The notes under the pieces are model-generated. The model made no database searches, was not told the origin of the DNA, and saw only the letters and a program-made list of their open reading frames with translations. Positions 1 through 7,064 of a stretch of DNA of 15,079 bases are shown one piece after another. This stretch comes from an uncultured Eubacteriales bacterium. GTDB taxonomy: Bacteria > Bacillota > Clostridia > UMGS1840. Position 1 is the stretch's first letter; each line of letters begins with the position of its first letter. The position numbers and the translations under genes were made by a program. The stretch is from the NCBI GenBank assembly GCA_900555525.1, contig USLP01000004.1, positions 1 to 15,079 on the forward strand, read 5' to 3'.

Positions 1-31
1 TCACCGCAGAACGTACACGGTTTTTTCAGCT

Positions 32-1114
32 TTAACATAATTTATCCGATACAGCGCTATACAAGGCTTCCGCCCATTTTTGACAGCCTTCCTCATTCGG
101 ATGACCTCCGTATTTCGCAATTGTCGCCTGTTCCTCCGACACTCTCAAAACCTTTGTGTTGTTAAATACCGCATCTGCGATTTTTGGCATATCATTCATT
201 ATAAATTGATTTACTTCTCTGTATGTTTTTGCGTGGTCGCCCTCATAGTCAAACGGAGGTACAGTCTGCAAAATCACCTTTATTCCCTGTTTTTTTAGCA
301 ACGTTACGATTGTATAAAGCGACTTTTCGATTTCCTCGGCGCTTTGATCATGGTTTATATCGTTCACACCGAAGCAAACGAAAACGATGTCGTTCTGCTT
401 TGCCTTATTAAGCCACACGTTATCCGTTGCGGCATCACGAGCCTGTCCGCAGCCTATTCCGAGATTCCAAAACGAATAGTCCGTACCCAATTTATCCGCC
501 AAAAGTGCGGTATAGTGCATATATGAATTTGGAGTAACTCCTATTCCCTGCGTTATGGAATCGCCCAAAAAGCCTATTCTTGCTTTTGGCTTTCTGCTGC
601 AGCCCACCATGCACGGATTCGGTACCATAGGCGATTTAACCCATCTGTTTTCATCAAAAACAAAAGAATCAATCTGTATTTCGGGGTGATATACAAATTC
701 TCTGCCCTTAAATTCTATCTCGATACAAATATATTCTCCGTTCTTCAAGTCAAGCACAACGGGGTCTGAACAGAACATTTCGGAGGGTTGAACAAGCTTT
801 TTAGTTTCGCCCGAAAACGTAAGCGCATACGGTGTTTTTGTATCCTCCGCGCTGTTATCGCCGTAAGAAGTGCATATTCCGACGTGTGCGCTTATAAGCT
901 CCCACTCGCCGCACGGTTGATTACAGCTTACGTCCTCTCTGAAGGTAGAATCCGTCATATTCGAAAACAAAAACGAATAATCATATTTTCCGCCGCAAAA
1001 AATCTTATAAAAAATTCTGCCCTTTTGCACCTTATTTTCGTCCTCCGCTTTGAAAATATACTGACCGCTTGTGCCTGCCAATGTATTTGAAACATAATTT
1101 TTGAAATATTCCAT
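32..1114 (-). CDS. SGNH/GDSL-fold hydrolase, probable carbohydrate or acyl esterase
   Basis: A 360-residue protein with an SGNH hydrolase domain in its C-terminal half. Block I is GDSITQG (184-190) with the nucleophile Ser186; block III is GVND (249-252) with the oxyanion-hole Asn251; block V is HPNEEG with His338. Residues 1 to about 170 look beta-rich and may form a jelly-roll domain, a layout like that of two-domain acetyl-xylan esterases (CE2 type). No signal peptide is visible, so it is probably cytoplasmic. The position three residues before the catalytic His, normally Asp (DxxH), is Tyr335; CE2-type enzymes can work with a Ser-His dyad, so this need not mean inactivity. The start follows a GGAAAGGAATAGG Shine-Dalgarno region. 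The gene lies 77 bases downstream of mutS2 on the same strand with no convincing terminator between. The fold is secure; the substrate is unknown. Confidence 0.85.
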   Translation of the reverse strand: MEYFKNYVSNTLAGTSGQYIFKAEDENKVQKGRIFYKIFCGGKYDYSFLFSNMTDSTFREDVSCNQPCGEWELISAHVGICTSYGDNSAEDTKTPYALTFSGETKKLVQPSEMFCSDPVVLDLKNGEYICIEIEFKGREFVYHPEIQIDSFVFDENRWVKSPMVPNPCMVGCSRKPKARIGFLGDSITQGIGVTPNSYMHYTALLADKLGTDYSFWNLGIGCGQARDAATDNVWLNKAKQNDIVFVCFGVNDINHDQSAEEIEKSLYTIVTLLKKQGIKVILQTVPPFDYEGDHAKTYREVNQFIMNDMPKIADAVFNNTKVLRVSEEQATIAKYGGHPNEEGCQKWAEALYSAVSDKLC

Positions 1115-1191
1115 TTTTATACCTATTCCTTTCCGTGCCGTACCGCCCCGAGCAAAAAACGGCGCTATGGATAATTTTCTAAAGACTTTTT

Positions 1192-3564
1192 TTATTTCAA
1201 TTCCGCAACCGTTACCCCTGCTTCACCCTCGCCAAACGTACCCAAACGGAACGACTTTATCGCTTTGTTTTTCTTTAAAAGCTGATGAATACCCGCACGA
1301 AGTATACCCGTGCCCTTGCCGTGTATAATCGTTATTGACGGTATTCCGCCCAAAACGGCGTCGTCTATGAATTTTTCCGTAACGTATTCAGCCTCCTCCA
1401 AATTCATACCCCTAAGGTCAATCTCGGGACGTATCTGCTTATTTTTTATATTAACGCCCGTTGATACGGTTATTTTTTTCTTCTTCGGTTCTTTATTTTC
1501 TTCTTTTACGGCATAAAGCTTTGAAAGGTTTGTTTTCACTTTCATTATGCCTGCCAAAACGGTAAGATTGCCGTTTTTGTCGGGAAGCGATTCAATCGAA
1601 ACGGGAGCGTCTATATCCTCAAACATAACCGTAAGTCCCACCTTTATATCGGACGGGCTTAATGTTTTATGCTTCTTTTTCGTTTCCGACACGAGTTTTT
1701 CGGACTGCTTTTTCTTTTCCTCGCCGAGCATACGTCTTGCGTCGCCGAGAGCCTTTGCGCGCTGTCGTTGGTCTTTCGCCGTTTTGTTGAGCGTATCTAT
1801 TATTTCTTCCGCTCTTTTCTGCGCTTCTTCCGTTATGAAAACGGCCTCTTGCCTTGCTTTTTCTATGATTTCTCTGTTCTTTTTGTATGCGTCGTCTTTC
1901 TTTTCCTTAAGTTCTTTTTGAAGCTGTGCCACCTGCTCTCTTAGAGCGCTTGCTTCCTCTTTTTCTTTTTCCGCAATAACTCGGTTTTCGTCAATTGCCG
2001 ACAAAACCTCTTCAAATTTCAACGCGTCCTCGGATATTGCCCCCTGTGCGTTTTTTATAATTTCTTCGGGGATTCCGAGTTTTTCGGATATTGCAAACGC
2101 ATTACTGCGCCCGGGCATACCCATAATAAGCCTGTATGTCGGCATGAGCGTTTCCACACTGAATTCCAATGACGCATTCCTAACTCCGTCATGCGAAAGA
2201 GCATACAGTTTAAGTTCGGGATAGTGTGTCGTTGCGGCAACGCGCACGCCTCTTTTTCGCAAATATTCAATAATGGAAATTGCCAAGGCGGCGCCCTCTG
2301 TCGGGTCAGTGCCTGCGCCAAGCTCATCAAAAAGCGCAAGGCTCTCGTATAAATCGCCGTTTAAAATTTTTGAAATATTTTTCATATGAGACGAAAACGT
2401 TGAAAGCGACTGCTCTATGCTCTGTTCGTCTCCTATATCCGCATAAATTTCATGAAAAACGCTTACTTCGCTTCCGAAAAACGCAGGTATTGCAAAGCCG
2501 CTCATTGCCATCAAAGAAAAAAGTCCGAGCGTTTTTAACGAAACAGTTTTACCGCCCGTATTCGGTCCCGTTATGACGAGCGTATCAAAATCACGCCCCA
2601 GCGATATATCAACAGGCACAGCCGTTTCGGGATTCAAAAGCGGATGACGTGCCTTTTTTAAGTTTATTATACCTCTATCGTTCATTGCCGGGATTTCACC
2701 CTTTATAAAAAGCGAATATTTCGCTTTTGCAAAAATAAGGTCGAGCGTTTCCAAAATTGTACGGTTTGATTTTATCTCGTCCGTTAAGCCTGCCGCTTTC
2801 CCCGAAAGCTCCGCAAGTATTCTTTCAATTTCCGCCTTTTCTTCGCCCTCAAGTTCTTTTAAGCTGTTATTAAGCTTGACAATCGTCATAGGCTCGATAA
2901 AAACAGTTGCTCCGCTGTCGGAGCTGTCATGAATAAGTCCCTGAATCTCGTTTCTGTATTCCTGCTTTACGGGCAGCACGAAACGGTCGTTTCTCAAGGC
3001 TACGTTTGAGCTTTGAAGATATTTTTTATATGTTTGAGAGCTTGTATATTTTTGCAAAGTTTCTCTGATTTTACCGTGCGTACTTTCTTTTTTTCGCCGA
3101 ATGGCAAAAAGCTCACGGCTTGCGCTGTCATGGATTTCCTCATCGGAAATGATTTTCGAGGAAATCTCGTCCTCTAGCTGTTTTTCCGAAAAAAGCGCCT
3201 CCGTATATGAAAAGAGCGTACTTTCGGGGCTGTCCGAAATATACGACTTCATAAGACGTGCGGATTTAAAAAGGAGCGCAGTTCTCAAAAGCTCGTTTTG
3301 GCTTAAGGTTCCGCTAACCTCCAGACGCTTCTCCACAGAATCAAACTCGCCGAAATTGTATATGGGCGCGCTTCCGTGCATAACAGTCGATTTCATAGCC
3401 GAATCCGTATGTGATAAAGCGTTTTCTGCTTTTATAAGGTCGGTTTCGGGTTCACATTTTAAAACAGCCGTCTTTGTTTTGTCAAGGACAGCATATCGAG
3501 ACGCAATATTCAAAATTTTATCAAATTCAAGTGTTTTATAAACCTTTTCGTTCAAATAATTCAC
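1192..3564 (-). CDS. mutS2: MutS2 family ATPase/endonuclease with C-terminal Smr domain
   Basis: A 790-residue MutS2 (RqcU-type) protein, the usual family length. In order: N-terminal core; ATPase domain with Walker A GPNTGGKT (333-340), Walker B LALFDELGAGTD (409-420) and ATTHYPELK (444-452); a long charged coiled coil (about 512-630); a small beta domain (about 636-690); and an Smr domain (about 713-790) with DLRG (716-719) and HGKGTG (748-753). There is no N-terminal mismatch-reading domain, which separates it from MutS. The family is linked to anti-recombination and to splitting collided ribosomes in Bacillus; the role here is inferred. The longest frame starts at GTG 3564 with no good ribosome site. 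A TTG at 3555-3553 (787 residues) has GGGTGA five bases upstream and gives MNEKVYKTLEF, closer to typical N-termini. The gene begins about 25 bases after rnpB, so it may be served by read-through from the rnpB promoter. Confidence 0.96.
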   Translation of the reverse strand: MNYLNEKVYKTLEFDKILNIASRYAVLDKTKTAVLKCEPETDLIKAENALSHTDSAMKSTVMHGSAPIYNFGEFDSVEKRLEVSGTLSQNELLRTALLFKSARLMKSYISDSPESTLFSYTEALFSEKQLEDEISSKIISDEEIHDSASRELFAIRRKKESTHGKIRETLQKYTSSQTYKKYLQSSNVALRNDRFVLPVKQEYRNEIQGLIHDSSDSGATVFIEPMTIVKLNNSLKELEGEEKAEIERILAELSGKAAGLTDEIKSNRTILETLDLIFAKAKYSLFIKGEIPAMNDRGIINLKKARHPLLNPETAVPVDISLGRDFDTLVITGPNTGGKTVSLKTLGLFSLMAMSGFAIPAFFGSEVSVFHEIYADIGDEQSIEQSLSTFSSHMKNISKILNGDLYESLALFDELGAGTDPTEGAALAISIIEYLRKRGVRVAATTHYPELKLYALSHDGVRNASLEFSVETLMPTYRLIMGMPGRSNAFAISEKLGIPEEIIKNAQGAISEDALKFEEVLSAIDENRVIAEKEKEEASALREQVAQLQKELKEKKDDAYKKNREIIEKARQEAVFITEEAQKRAEEIIDTLNKTAKDQRQRAKALGDARRMLGEEKKKQSEKLVSETKKKHKTLSPSDIKVGLTVMFEDIDAPVSIESLPDKNGNLTVLAGIMKVKTNLSKLYAVKEENKEPKKKKITVSTGVNIKNKQIRPEIDLRGMNLEEAEYVTEKFIDDAVLGGIPSITIIHGKGTGILRAGIHQLLKKNKAIKSFRLGTFGEGEAGVTVAELK

Positions 3565-3566
3565 CC
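3561..3566 (-). promoter_or_regulatory. Possible Shine-Dalgarno site for an internal TTG start of mutS2
   Basis: On the minus strand GGGTGA lies here, five bases before a TTG codon in the mutS2 frame (3555-3553). Its GGTGA matches the end of the 16S anti-Shine-Dalgarno complement at a normal distance. No comparable site precedes the upstream GTG at 3564, which this motif overlaps. The choice of start is therefore open, with a slight preference for TTG. Confidence 0.45.
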
Positions 3567-3589
3567 GGTTTCTTATAATATAAAAAAGA

Positions 3590-3929
3590 GAATGAGCAAG
3601 ACTGTAAGCCGAGTTCTGTATCAGACAGCCATCTGTCTACGCCCGCCGTTGCCGACAGGCTTTAGCCGCAAATTTGCACAGCCGAGCAAGCTATGGTGCG
3701 GTCTTGCGTTGCTTCGGGTGGGGTTTACACGCCCGATACGTCTCCGTATCTGCGGTGAGCTCTTACCTCGCCTTTTCAACCTTACCCTAAAATCAGGGCG
3801 GTACTGTTGCACTTTCCTTAGAGTCGCCTCCCCCGGCCGTTAGCCGGCACCCTGCTCTGTGAAGCTCGGACTTTCCTCACGGAAAGCCTTATAAAAAGCT
3901 TTCCCCGCGACTGTCTGTCTTACTCATTC
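3590..3929 (-). ncRNA. rnpB: RNase P RNA, bacterial type A
   Basis: This is the catalytic RNA of ribonuclease P, which removes 5' leaders from precursor tRNAs. On the minus strand the conserved 5' block GAGGAAAGTCCGAGC and the 3' block ACAGAACTCGGCTTACAG are both present and together form the P4 core region. The ends are set by a 13-bp P1 helix: GAATGAGTAAGAC (3929-3917) pairs with GTCTTGCTCATTC (3602-3590) with a single U-G pair. Length is about 340 nt, typical of type A. A run of six T follows the P1 3' strand at 3587-3582, a plausible 3' end. The usual GGU that contacts the tRNA CCA end (L15) is not visible: no GGT occurs on this strand in the 3' part (about 3600-3720). Open reading frames crossing this stretch are chance frames. 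Confidence 0.96.
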
Positions 3930-3938
3930 ATAAGATAA

Positions 3939-3967
3939 AATATACCATATTTTTGTCCAAAAGTCAA
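3939..3967 (-). promoter_or_regulatory. Sigma-A promoter of rnpB
   Basis: On the minus strand a -35 box TTGACT (3967-3962) and a -10 box TATATT (3944-3939) are separated by 17 bases, nearly a consensus sigma-A promoter. The expected start of transcription falls around 3929-3932, at the first base of the P1 helix of RNase P RNA, which supports both the promoter and the RNA 5' end. Confidence 0.88.
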
Positions 3968-4016
3968 TAAAAACCGTAAATTTTTTTCGTATGTACAAAA
4001 AAATTTGCTTTTGCTA

Positions 4017-4045
4017 TTGACTTTTCACGGTTTTTTTGGTAAAAT
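4017..4045 (+). promoter_or_regulatory. Sigma-A promoter of the yajC-SCIFF block
   Basis: TTGACT (4017-4022), 17 bases, then TAAAAT (4040-4045) gives a good sigma-A promoter pointing at yajC. A perfect TATAAT lies ten bases further on (4050-4055) but has no fitting -35 box. The 11 bases TATTGACTTTT around this -35 box also occur, in opposite orientation, around the rnpB -35 box apart from one flanking base, so the two divergent promoters share their upstream element. The leader from here to yajC is about 45 bases. Confidence 0.75.
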
Positions 4046-4096
4046 TAAATATAATAACTATAAAAGAAAGGAATGCACGGTGTGCAGGTGTAAAAA

Positions 4097-4438
4097 ATGC
4101 AGAATTTATTTGCCACTATTGCTTTTGCGGAGGGTGAAGCCGCTCAGGCTCAGGCAGGCGGTGCGGGAGCGCTTATCTCCTCGTTCTTTCCGCTTATACT
4201 GATGATTGCGATATTCTATTTTCTTCTTTGGCGTCCCCAGCAGAAGAAAGAAAAGAAATTTCGCGAAATGCTCGCCGCTTTACAGACAGGCGACAAAATT
4301 ATAACAAGCTCGGGTATCGAGGGCAAGGTTATCTCCGTTAAGGACGAGGACGTTGTTATCGAAACGGGAGCCGACAGACTTAAGCTTACATTCAAAAAAT
4401 GGGCAATTAAAGACGTTCTTACAAAACAGGAAGCATAA
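4097..4438 (+). CDS. yajC: Preprotein translocase accessory subunit YajC
   Basis: A 113-residue YajC, a single-pass membrane protein that joins SecDF next to the SecYEG channel. A hydrophobic helix spans about 25-45, followed by the family signature RPQQKKEKKF (46-55), and then a small cytoplasmic domain with TGDKIITSSGIEGKV. The start is fixed by an in-frame stop (TAA, 4091-4093) just upstream. Its own Shine-Dalgarno site is weak (GGTG, 4087-4090), whereas a stronger AAAGGA (4067-4072) lies about 25 bases upstream, next to a six-codon reading frame (4073-4093). A 5-bp stem TGCAC/GTGCA (4074-4086) lies between. In many Clostridia, from memory, yajC is followed by the SCIFF genes and then secD and secF; here secDF does not follow. 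Confidence 0.95.
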   Translation: MQNLFATIAFAEGEAAQAQAGGAGALISSFFPLILMIAIFYFLLWRPQQKKEKKFREMLAALQTGDKIITSSGIEGKVISVKDEDVVIETGADRLKLTFKKWAIKDVLTKQEA

Positions 4439-4450
4439 ATAAACGCCCCG

Positions 4451-4481
4451 TTTAATATACTTATACAAAAAGTATATTAAA
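4451..4481 (+). promoter_or_regulatory. Stem-loop abutting the ribosome site of the membrane protein gene
   Basis: TTTAATATACTT (4451-4462) and AAGTATATTAAA (4470-4481) are perfect inverted repeats: a 12-bp AT-rich stem with a 7-base loop. The 3' arm ends on the first base of the Shine-Dalgarno sequence AAAGGAG (4481-4487). There is no following T tract, so it is unlikely to be a strong terminator. An mRNA-processing, stabilising or translation-tuning role is inferred. Confidence 0.6.
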
Positions 4482-4495
4482 AAGGAGCATAAGCT

Positions 4496-4867
4496 ATGAG
4501 CGGTTTTAATAAGAGCGGTACGGCAGGAGTAACGAAAGCAGTCCTTAAAGGGATTTTGTTCTTTGGGGTATGTGTGCTTTTGTTTTCCGCCGCATTCTAT
4601 CTTTTTGCCGTAAATGAAGACTATATACCGATTTTCGTAAGCGGACTTTTGTTTTTGACGGCTTTTCTTACAGGTATATGGTCATCTTCGGGCAAAAGCA
4701 CAAAAGGCTACCTAAGAGGTCTTTTTGCGGGAGGCGCTTTGGTTACGCTGTTTATGGTTTTTTCTTCGTTTTACGGAGGCAGACCCATAAACCAAGCCGT
4801 CCTTACATATTTCATAATGCTTGTAATATCCGTAGCGGGCGGAATAATCGGCGTCAATCTAAACTGA
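4496..4867 (+). CDS. Small four-helix membrane protein, TIGR04086 type
   Basis: A 123-residue, very hydrophobic protein with four predicted membrane segments at about 15-38, 43-62, 70-92 and 99-121, joined by short loops. There is no catalytic motif. Size, topology and position between yajC and a SCIFF precursor match the family named TIGR04086, a membrane protein of unknown function that travels with SCIFF loci in Clostridia; this assignment is from memory of the family and context, not a search. AAAGGAG lies eight bases before the ATG, and the hairpin above lies just ahead of it. It could help export or anchor the modified peptide or assist YajC/Sec, but nothing in the sequence decides this. 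Confidence 0.8.
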   Translation: MSGFNKSGTAGVTKAVLKGILFFGVCVLLFSAAFYLFAVNEDYIPIFVSGLLFLTAFLTGIWSSSGKSTKGYLRGLFAGGALVTLFMVFSSFYGGRPINQAVLTYFIMLVISVAGGIIGVNLN

Positions 4868-4903
4868 TAAAAATTTAACTTATAAATGAAAGGAAAAAAC
4901 ATC

Positions 4904-5044
4904 ATGAAACAGATTAAAACATTAACTTCAAAAAATTTAGCGAAAGACTTGGCAAAAAAAGGCTGCGGCGAATGTCAGACCTCCTGCCAGTCGGCTTGCA
5001 AAACTTCCTGCACGGTTGCAAACCAGAAATGCGAGCAGAAGTAA
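4904..5044 (+). CDS. scfA: SCIFF (six-cysteine) ranthipeptide precursor
   Basis: A 46-codon gene encoding a ribosomally made peptide that is cross-linked after translation. The N-terminal part (MKQIKTLTSKNLAKDLAKK) is lysine-rich and matches the conserved SCIFF leader; the core from Gly20 carries six cysteines at 21, 24, 28, 32, 36 and 43 (CGEC, TSC, SAC, TSC, then NQKC). In the characterised Clostridium thermocellum homologue (CteA) the maturase joins Cys32 to Thr37 by a thioether, as I recall the literature; both residues occur here at the same numbers. AAAGGA (4889-4894) lies nine bases before the ATG. The gene sits 36 bases after the membrane protein gene and 92 bases before the maturase gene. 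Its function in the cell is not established; a signalling role has been proposed for ranthipeptides in other clostridia. Confidence 0.95.
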   Translation: MKQIKTLTSKNLAKDLAKKGCGECQTSCQSACKTSCTVANQKCEQK

Positions 5045-5071
5045 TATCGAAAAAATTTTAATATTCATGCA

Positions 5072-5104
5072 CAATCAGGAAATTTCTTTGAGGTTTCCTG
5101 ATTG
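5072..5104 (+). terminator. Stem-loop between SCIFF precursor and maturase genes, probable attenuator
   Basis: CAATCAGGAAA (5072-5082) and TTTCCTGATTG (5094-5104) form a perfect 11-bp stem that two G-U pairs and one A-U pair can extend to 14, with a five-base loop. No T tract follows, so it should terminate only partly or act as an RNase barrier. This would give more precursor message than maturase message, a common arrangement in peptide-modification operons. The ratio is inferred. Confidence 0.65.
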
Positions 5105-5136
5105 ATGTACATATAAACGAAAAAAAGGGAAGAATT

Positions 5137-6489
5137 ATGCTGCATAAATATAAGCTTTACGGTCAAAATATTGTTTTGGATATATATTCGGGTTCGGTTC
5201 ATGTCGTTTCCGATTGTGTCTATGATATTTTGGACGAAAACAAATTTGATAAGGAAAATATAAATAAAACCGCTTTAGAAAAATATACCAAAGAAGAGAT
5301 AGATGAGGCGCTTTCGGAAATAGATGAGCTTATTGAAAACAAAACGCTCTATTCCGAGGATATTTACAGAGCCGTATATGAGGTTAAGACGAAAAATCCG
5401 CCCGTTAAGGCTCTTTGTCTGCATATGGCGCATGACTGCGACTTAAGATGCCGTTACTGCTTTGCGGGAACAGGTGCGTTCCACGGGGAACGCTCGCTTA
5501 TGAGCGAAGAAGTCGCAAAAAAGGCGATTGATTTTGTTATAAAAAATTCACAGAACAGAAGCAATATAGAAATCGACTTTTTCGGCGGCGAGCCTATGCT
5601 CAACTTTGACGTTGTGAAAAAAACCGTAGATTATGCCGAAGCCGAGGGCAAAAAGCACGGTAAGAACTTCCGTTTTACAATAACGACAAACGGAAATCTT
5701 ATCAATGACACGCATATGGAATATATAAACAAGCATATGTCGAATATTGTGCTTTCCTGCGACGGACGAAAAGAGATAAACGATAAAAACCGTAAAACTC
5801 TTGACGGCAAAGGTACTTACGATATAATTATAGATAAATTCAAAAACATTGCCGACAGCAGAAATCAGATGAATTATTATGTAAGAGGGACGTTCACAAA
5901 AGACAACCTCGATTTTGCAAACGACGTTATTCATCTTGCGGATTTGGGATTTAAGCAAATTTCGGTTGAACCCGTTGCTCTCCCCGAAAACAGTCCGCTT
6001 GCGCTCGGCAAAGAAGATTTGCCTGAAATTTTCAGCGAATACGAACGCTTGGGCGAAGAAATAATAAAGCGTGAAAAAGCAGGCAAGGATACGTTCAACT
6101 TCTTTCATTTTATGATAGATTTGAACAACGGTCCGTGCGCACTCAAGAGAATATCGGGCTGCGGAGCGGGATGCGAATATCTTTCCGTTACTCCGTCCGG
6201 CGATATTTATCCGTGCCATCAGTTTGCAGGTGAAAAAAATTACCTTATGGGCAATGTCCTAACCGATGAAAAACCGCAGAAAGACGAGCTTAAGGAAGAA
6301 TTTAAAAAGAGAGATATATACCACATAAACGGCTGTGATAAATGCTTTTCAAAATTTTATTGCAGCGGCGGCTGTGCGGCAAATTCGGCACACTTTGAGG
6401 GAAACTTATACGAGCCTTACAAAATAGGCTGTGAGCTTCAGAGAAAACGTACCGAGGTTGCTATTGCCATAAAGGCGGCGCTTTTGTAA
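5137..6489 (+). CDS. scfB: Radical SAM/SPASM SCIFF maturase (thioether-forming)
   Basis: A 450-residue enzyme that forms the Cys-Thr thioether in the SCIFF peptide using S-adenosylmethionine. Residues 1 to about 80 match the expected peptide-recognition (RRE, PqqD-like) domain. The radical SAM core begins with CDLRCRYC, whose Cys101, Cys105 and Cys108 bind the 4Fe-4S cluster, followed by FFGGEPM (148-154). The C-terminal SPASM region holds nine cysteines (334, 342, 346, 360, 400, 403, 409, 413, 432) in GPC, CGAGC, YPCHQF, CDKC, YCSGGC and GC contexts, enough for two auxiliary clusters. Length fits the maturase family (TIGR03974). The ribosome site is AGGGAAGAATT before the ATG. The stop codon shares its last A with the start of coaE, so the two are translationally linked. 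Confidence 0.95.
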   Translation: MLHKYKLYGQNIVLDIYSGSVHVVSDCVYDILDENKFDKENINKTALEKYTKEEIDEALSEIDELIENKTLYSEDIYRAVYEVKTKNPPVKALCLHMAHDCDLRCRYCFAGTGAFHGERSLMSEEVAKKAIDFVIKNSQNRSNIEIDFFGGEPMLNFDVVKKTVDYAEAEGKKHGKNFRFTITTNGNLINDTHMEYINKHMSNIVLSCDGRKEINDKNRKTLDGKGTYDIIIDKFKNIADSRNQMNYYVRGTFTKDNLDFANDVIHLADLGFKQISVEPVALPENSPLALGKEDLPEIFSEYERLGEEIIKREKAGKDTFNFFHFMIDLNNGPCALKRISGCGAGCEYLSVTPSGDIYPCHQFAGEKNYLMGNVLTDEKPQKDELKEEFKKRDIYHINGCDKCFSKFYCSGGCAANSAHFEGNLYEPYKIGCELQRKRTEVAIAIKAALL

Positions 6490-7064
6490 TGATTGTCGGA
6501 ATTTACGGAAAAAGCGGTTCGGGCAAAAGCACGCTTTGCAAATATCTTCATAAAAAGGGCTTTTATATTATAGATACCGATGTTTTGGGGCATAATATTC
6601 TAAAACGGGGAAACGAGGGTTACAGCGCGGTAATCAATGCGTTCGGAAAAGATTTTTTGGACGCCCACGGAGAAATAGACCGCAAAAAGCTCGGAGCATA
6701 TGTTTTTTCGGAGCATAAAGCGGATTTGCTGTCCGCACTTACGCACCCCATAATCACAAAAGCTGTGGAAGAAGAAATAAAACGGGCGCAAACGCTCGGA
6801 AAAAACATTGCCGTAGACGGCGCGCTTCTTCATACCACAAAAATAAAGGATATGTGTAATATTATGATACTCGTAAAGAGCGGCAGCTGCATAAGCCGTA
6901 TCGAAAAAAGAGATGATTTGGACGAAAATTCCGCAAAAAAACGTATCGAATCGCAAAATATCCCCGAAACGGCGGAATACATTATAGAAAACGATTCAAC
7001 ATTACAGGAAATGTTTGACAAGGCTGACGAAATATTGAAAGGAATGAATATAGATTATGAGTGA
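6489..7064 (+). CDS. coaE: Dephospho-CoA kinase
   Basis: A 191-residue P-loop kinase that phosphorylates the ribose 3'-OH of dephospho-CoA, the last step of coenzyme A synthesis, in the cytoplasm. Seen: P-loop GKSGSGKST (7-15), IDTD (28-31) in place of the usual IDAD, THPII (85-89), VDGALLH (109-115) at the site of the family's PLL segment, and the C-terminal KKRIESQ and YIIEND elements of the CoaE lid and tail. The length is normal. Its ATG overlaps the scfB stop by one base and no separate ribosome site is evident, so it is probably translated by coupling. It overlaps the aminopeptidase gene by eight bases. The link to the SCIFF genes may be only co-transcription. Other P-loop nucleotide kinases are possible but fit less well. 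Confidence 0.9.
   Translation: MIVGIYGKSGSGKSTLCKYLHKKGFYIIDTDVLGHNILKRGNEGYSAVINAFGKDFLDAHGEIDRKKLGAYVFSEHKADLLSALTHPIITKAVEEEIKRAQTLGKNIAVDGALLHTTKIKDMCNIMILVKSGSCISRIEKRDDLDENSAKKRIESQNIPETAEYIIENDSTLQEMFDKADEILKGMNIDYE

Noticed and set aside
1115..1191. Possible terminator between mutS2 and the SGNH gene
   Set aside because: Only a 5-bp GCCGT/ACGGC pairing with a long loop and no T tract following it.
3101..3541. A 146-codon plus-strand frame and others at 1547-1944
   Set aside because: Shadows of mutS2; Ser- and Phe-rich translations typical of the complement of Lys/Glu-rich coding sequence.
3592..3843. Open frames on both strands across 3592-3843
   Set aside because: They lie inside RNase P RNA, whose conserved blocks and P1 helix explain the sequence; the translations are low-complexity Arg/Cys/Leu strings.
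4050..4055. Perfect TATAAT as the main -10 box for yajC
   Set aside because: No suitable -35 box at 16-18 bases; TAAAAT at 4040-4045 is spaced 17 bases from TTGACT and fits better.
5548..6219. A 223-codon open frame on the minus strand
   Set aside because: It is antisense to the radical SAM maturase and follows its codon pattern; no ribosome site or family motif.
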